Source: Ignavibacteria bacterium UBA6906 (GTDB lineage: Bacteria > Bacteroidota > Ignavibacteria > UBA10030 > UBA6906). From it: a DNA stretch of 7,669 bases. The notes under the pieces are model-generated. The model was given only the letters and a program-made list of their open reading frames with translations. It ran no database searches and was not told the origin of the DNA. The stretch's first letter is position 1. Every line of letters starts with the position of its first letter. The stretch is from positions 1 to 7,669 of the forward strand of contig DKBG01000066.1 in the NCBI GenBank assembly GCA_002451155.1, written 5' to 3'. Below are positions 5,656-7,669 of the stretch, one piece after another. A program made the position numbers and the translations under genes.

Positions 5656-7386
5656 TTAGCGCAGATCTTTTATTTTCAGTTGCGTGACAGGCTCCGAGGG
5701 TTTCGTGGAGCCCGGCGGCGTCCAATCGTTTTCTTCAATTGTGAATACAGCCTCTACTGTTCGATTCCCGCCGTTGACTCGACCGAGCAGATCACCGAGC
5801 CCGAACCCAATCGCGTCGAACACTGAACCGTTCTGTCGGAGCCTCATCCGGAGGTGGTTCTTCCCGACGACCCGCGGCGAGCCGGCCACTTCGAGGTTCC
5901 GTGCCAGGAACATCGGGCGTAAATTCTGGGGTCCGAATGGAGCAAACTCCCTCAGGATTCGGACGAACCGGGGTGTTATCTCGTTCAACGTGATCTCCGT
6001 ATCGATCAGCAGCTCCGGAGTTCTCAGGTCCTCGGTCATCATCTCCCGGACTGTGGCATCGAAGGCCTGGCGGAATTCGTCAAGGCGGGTCAGCTCGACA
6101 GTGAGTCCTGCGGCATACTTATGTCCGCCGAACTGGATGATCTTGTCCTCGCAGCGGCGGAGCGCCTCGTAGAGATCAAAACCGTTCACGCTGCGCGCAG
6201 ACCCCTTGGCGACGCCGTCCACTGTTGCCATCATGATGGACGGTTTATAGTACCGTTCCACCATCCTGGAGGCGACGATCCCCACCACGCCGGGATGCCA
6301 GTGCTCCTGGTGGAGCACAAGCGCGGCCGCGTTGTCCAGGTCGAAAATGCTTTCTGCAAGTGCCTGCGCGTCGGCGAACGTGTCTTCGTCGATCTTGCGC
6401 CTGTTTCGGTTCTCTTCCTCCAGCACGCGTGCCAGATCCATTGCCTCAGCCGGGTCGCTGCTTGTCACGAGTCTGACCGCCCGCGTGGCGTCCCCGAGCC
6501 TTCCCACGGCGTTGATCCTGGGGGCCAGGACAAAGACGATCTGCCCTGCCGAGATCGTCCCGGGTCGAAGGCCTGCGCTGTCGATGAGCGCCCTGATTCC
6601 CGGGCGGGGCCCGCTATTTATCGCATCGAGGCCGAGCCGGCAGAGAACCCGGTTTTCCCCGGTGAGGGGGACGATATCTGCGGTACTGGCCAGTGCGACG
6701 AAATCCAGGTAGGAGACAATGGTTTCTTCCCTGCCGAGTACACGCGCAACGGCCTGGACGAGCTTGAAGCCGACGCCGCAGCCGCAGAGGCTCTTGTACG
6801 GATAGGGGTCCCCGGGCTTTATCGGGTCCAAGACGGCCAGGGCGTTTGGCACGACGGATCCCGGTTCATGGTGATCACAGATTATAACGTCGATGCCCAG
6901 GCTGTTCGCATAATCAACCTGCTCAACAGCGGTGATCCCGCAATCCACGGCCAGCAGGAGGGAGACCCCGGACTCTTTTGCGACAACAATGGACTGGTTG
7001 GAGATTCCATACCCTTCCTTGATCCGGTCCGGGATGTAGTATGAAATGTCAGCTCCCTGCTCCTTGAAAAAGAGGTAGAGCATTGCAGCACCGCTCGTTC
7101 CATCGACATCATAGTCACCGAACACGAGGATCTTCTCGCCCGCACGGATCCCTGTAAGGAGCCGGTCGACTGCCGCCTGCATCCCATTGAGAAGGAACGG
7201 GTCGTTGAGGAGGTCCACAGTTGGCCGGAAATAGGCCTTTGCCTTGTCGTAGTCGTCGACGCCGCGACGGACTAGGATTCGGGCTATTGGCTCCGGAACG
7301 TTGATGTCTTTCGAGAGGCGCGCGACGATCTCGGCATTGGGCGGATCTGCGACAGTCCACCGGTGTTCCCTGATCGAAGTACGCAC
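5656..7386 (-). CDS. recJ: Single-stranded-DNA-specific exonuclease RecJ
   Basis: Mg/Mn-dependent 5'-3' exonuclease of the DHH superfamily, acting on single-stranded DNA in RecF-pathway recombination, mismatch repair and base-excision repair. The 576-aa product is full length. DHH-domain motifs run in order: VFGDYDVDGTSGAAM (88-102), YYIPDRIKEGYGIS (116-129), DCG (148-150), DHHEPG (171-176), the GCGVGFKL block (202-209) and DIVPL (237-241). PRINAVGRLGDA (289-300) follows. The DHHA1 domain carries HPGVVGIVASR (364-374), GSARSV (395-400) and FGGHKYAAGLT (419-429). The C-terminal OB-fold starts around FAPFGPQNLRP (481-491). The start is a GTG at 7386 with only a weak GGGG upstream. Homology to RecJ begins around residue 9 (RWTVADPP), so the true start must be near here. 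The gene begins 21 nt after the hairpin that follows rnpB and is first in the long repair operon. Confidence 0.97.
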   Translation of the reverse strand: MRTSIREHRWTVADPPNAEIVARLSKDINVPEPIARILVRRGVDDYDKAKAYFRPTVDLLNDPFLLNGMQAAVDRLLTGIRAGEKILVFGDYDVDGTSGAAMLYLFFKEQGADISYYIPDRIKEGYGISNQSIVVAKESGVSLLLAVDCGITAVEQVDYANSLGIDVIICDHHEPGSVVPNALAVLDPIKPGDPYPYKSLCGCGVGFKLVQAVARVLGREETIVSYLDFVALASTADIVPLTGENRVLCRLGLDAINSGPRPGIRALIDSAGLRPGTISAGQIVFVLAPRINAVGRLGDATRAVRLVTSSDPAEAMDLARVLEEENRNRRKIDEDTFADAQALAESIFDLDNAAALVLHQEHWHPGVVGIVASRMVERYYKPSIMMATVDGVAKGSARSVNGFDLYEALRRCEDKIIQFGGHKYAAGLTVELTRLDEFRQAFDATVREMMTEDLRTPELLIDTEITLNEITPRFVRILREFAPFGPQNLRPMFLARNLEVAGSPRVVGKNHLRMRLRQNGSVFDAIGFGLGDLLGRVNGGNRTVEAVFTIEENDWTPPGSTKPSEPVTQLKIKDLR

Positions 7387-7407
7387 GTTGGCCCCGCGGA
7401 CAAAGAT

Positions 7408-7440
7408 CCGTGCAACTGCGCCTCTGGCGCAGTTGCACGG
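7408..7440 (-). terminator. Perfect 15-bp hairpin at the 3' end of rnpB
   Basis: The arms 7408-7422 (CCGTGCAACTGCGCC) and 7426-7440 are exact reverse complements around a 3-nt loop. On the minus strand the hairpin follows the rnpB 3' end directly and is followed by ATCTTTGTCC, which has only three consecutive T. It may be a weak intrinsic terminator or a structure protecting or guiding processing of the RNase P RNA 3' end. The strong stem is seen directly; the terminator role is inferred from position. Confidence 0.65.
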
Positions 7441-7669
7441 GTGCAGGCCTGTAAGCCGAATTCTGTCTGTTCCGCCGCGAGGCGGAAGAGGCAGCCATTT
7501 CTCTGGGCCGCGGATTGCTCCTTGGCTCTAGCGACCTACCCGGGAGTAACTCCCCGCACAGCGGGGAACGAAGCGAGCAACTTCTCCTCCCTTATTTGGT
7601 CTTGCTCCGGGTGGGGTTTGTCCTGCCCCCGACGTTGCCGCCGGGGCGGTGAGCTCTTACCTCGCCATT
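7441..7669 (-). ncRNA. rnpB: RNase P RNA, 3' portion (5' end outside window)
   Basis: Catalytic RNA of RNase P, which cleaves the 5' leader from tRNA precursors. The minus strand matches the 3' half of bacterial class A RNase P RNA block by block. Near the right edge is GAGGTAAGAGCTCACCG (compare E. coli GCGGTAAGAGCGCACCG). Next come AAACCCCACCCGGAGCAAG and ACCAAATA. The GGGTAGG block (7535-7541) supplies the GGU that pairs with the tRNA 3' CCA. Finally ACAGAATTCGGCTTA (7452-7466) is the conserved 3' strand of helix P4. A hairpin CCCCGC-TGT-GCGGGG (7552-7566) falls where P17 is expected. The 5' P1-P4 strand with its AAAGTCCGG block is not in the window. The exact 3' end is uncertain by some nucleotides, since P1 cannot be checked. 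The 76- and 127-codon ORFs crossing this region are spurious. Confidence 0.95.

Noticed and set aside
6121..7044. 307-codon plus-strand ORF opposite recJ
   Set aside because: Antisense shadow of recJ; rich in Arg, Asp, Gly and His in a pattern mirrored from recJ codons, with no recognisable motif.
7115..7498. 127-codon minus-strand ORF over recJ start and rnpB
   Set aside because: It covers the conserved RNase P RNA blocks and the recJ N-terminus out of frame; no protein-like motif.

Overview
The window is a compact, GC-rich bacterial chromosome segment in which every supported gene lies on the minus strand, so it reads from right to left. It holds the 3' part of the RNase P RNA gene (rnpB), then recJ, yebC, ruvC, ruvA, a 46-codon membrane micro-ORF, ruvB, a 153-aa protein of unknown function, mscL, a secreted basic protein with two C-terminal repeats, and a 3-methyladenine DNA glycosylase (mpg/aag family). 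No mobile element, CRISPR array, tRNA or rRNA is visible, and no stretch over about 135 bp lacks a gene.

From memory of family sequences, the RecJ and RuvB proteins resemble those of the Bacteroidota/Chlorobiota/Ignavibacteriota (FCB) group, particularly Ignavibacteria-like bacteria. This is an impression, not a search result. Gram-negative character is also suggested by the secreted protein and MscL, but not proven.

Layout on the minus strand: rnpB enters from the right edge and ends near 7441, followed at once by a perfect 15-bp hairpin (7408-7440). recJ begins 21 nt after it. From recJ to the secreted protein, nine genes run with gaps of 62 nt or less. Two junctions overlap: ruvC starts 32 nt inside yebC, and ruvA overlaps ruvC by an ATGA. 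This looks like one long transcription unit. A second hairpin, with 12-bp arms (694-733), lies after the secreted-protein gene and just upstream of mpg.

Functionally, the core is DNA repair. RecJ is a 5'-3' single-strand exonuclease acting in recombination. RuvA, RuvB and RuvC migrate and resolve Holliday junctions. Mpg excises alkylated bases. YebC is the usual neighbour of ruvC. The distal part concerns the envelope: MscL is the osmotic emergency valve, and the next gene encodes an exported Lys/Ser/Thr-rich protein. The less ordinary points are the unlisted micro-ORF between ruvA and ruvB, two hairpins too close to the next start codon to leave room for a promoter, and the two small proteins with internal duplications. 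I see no convincing wholly new system; the neighbourhood is mostly housekeeping.
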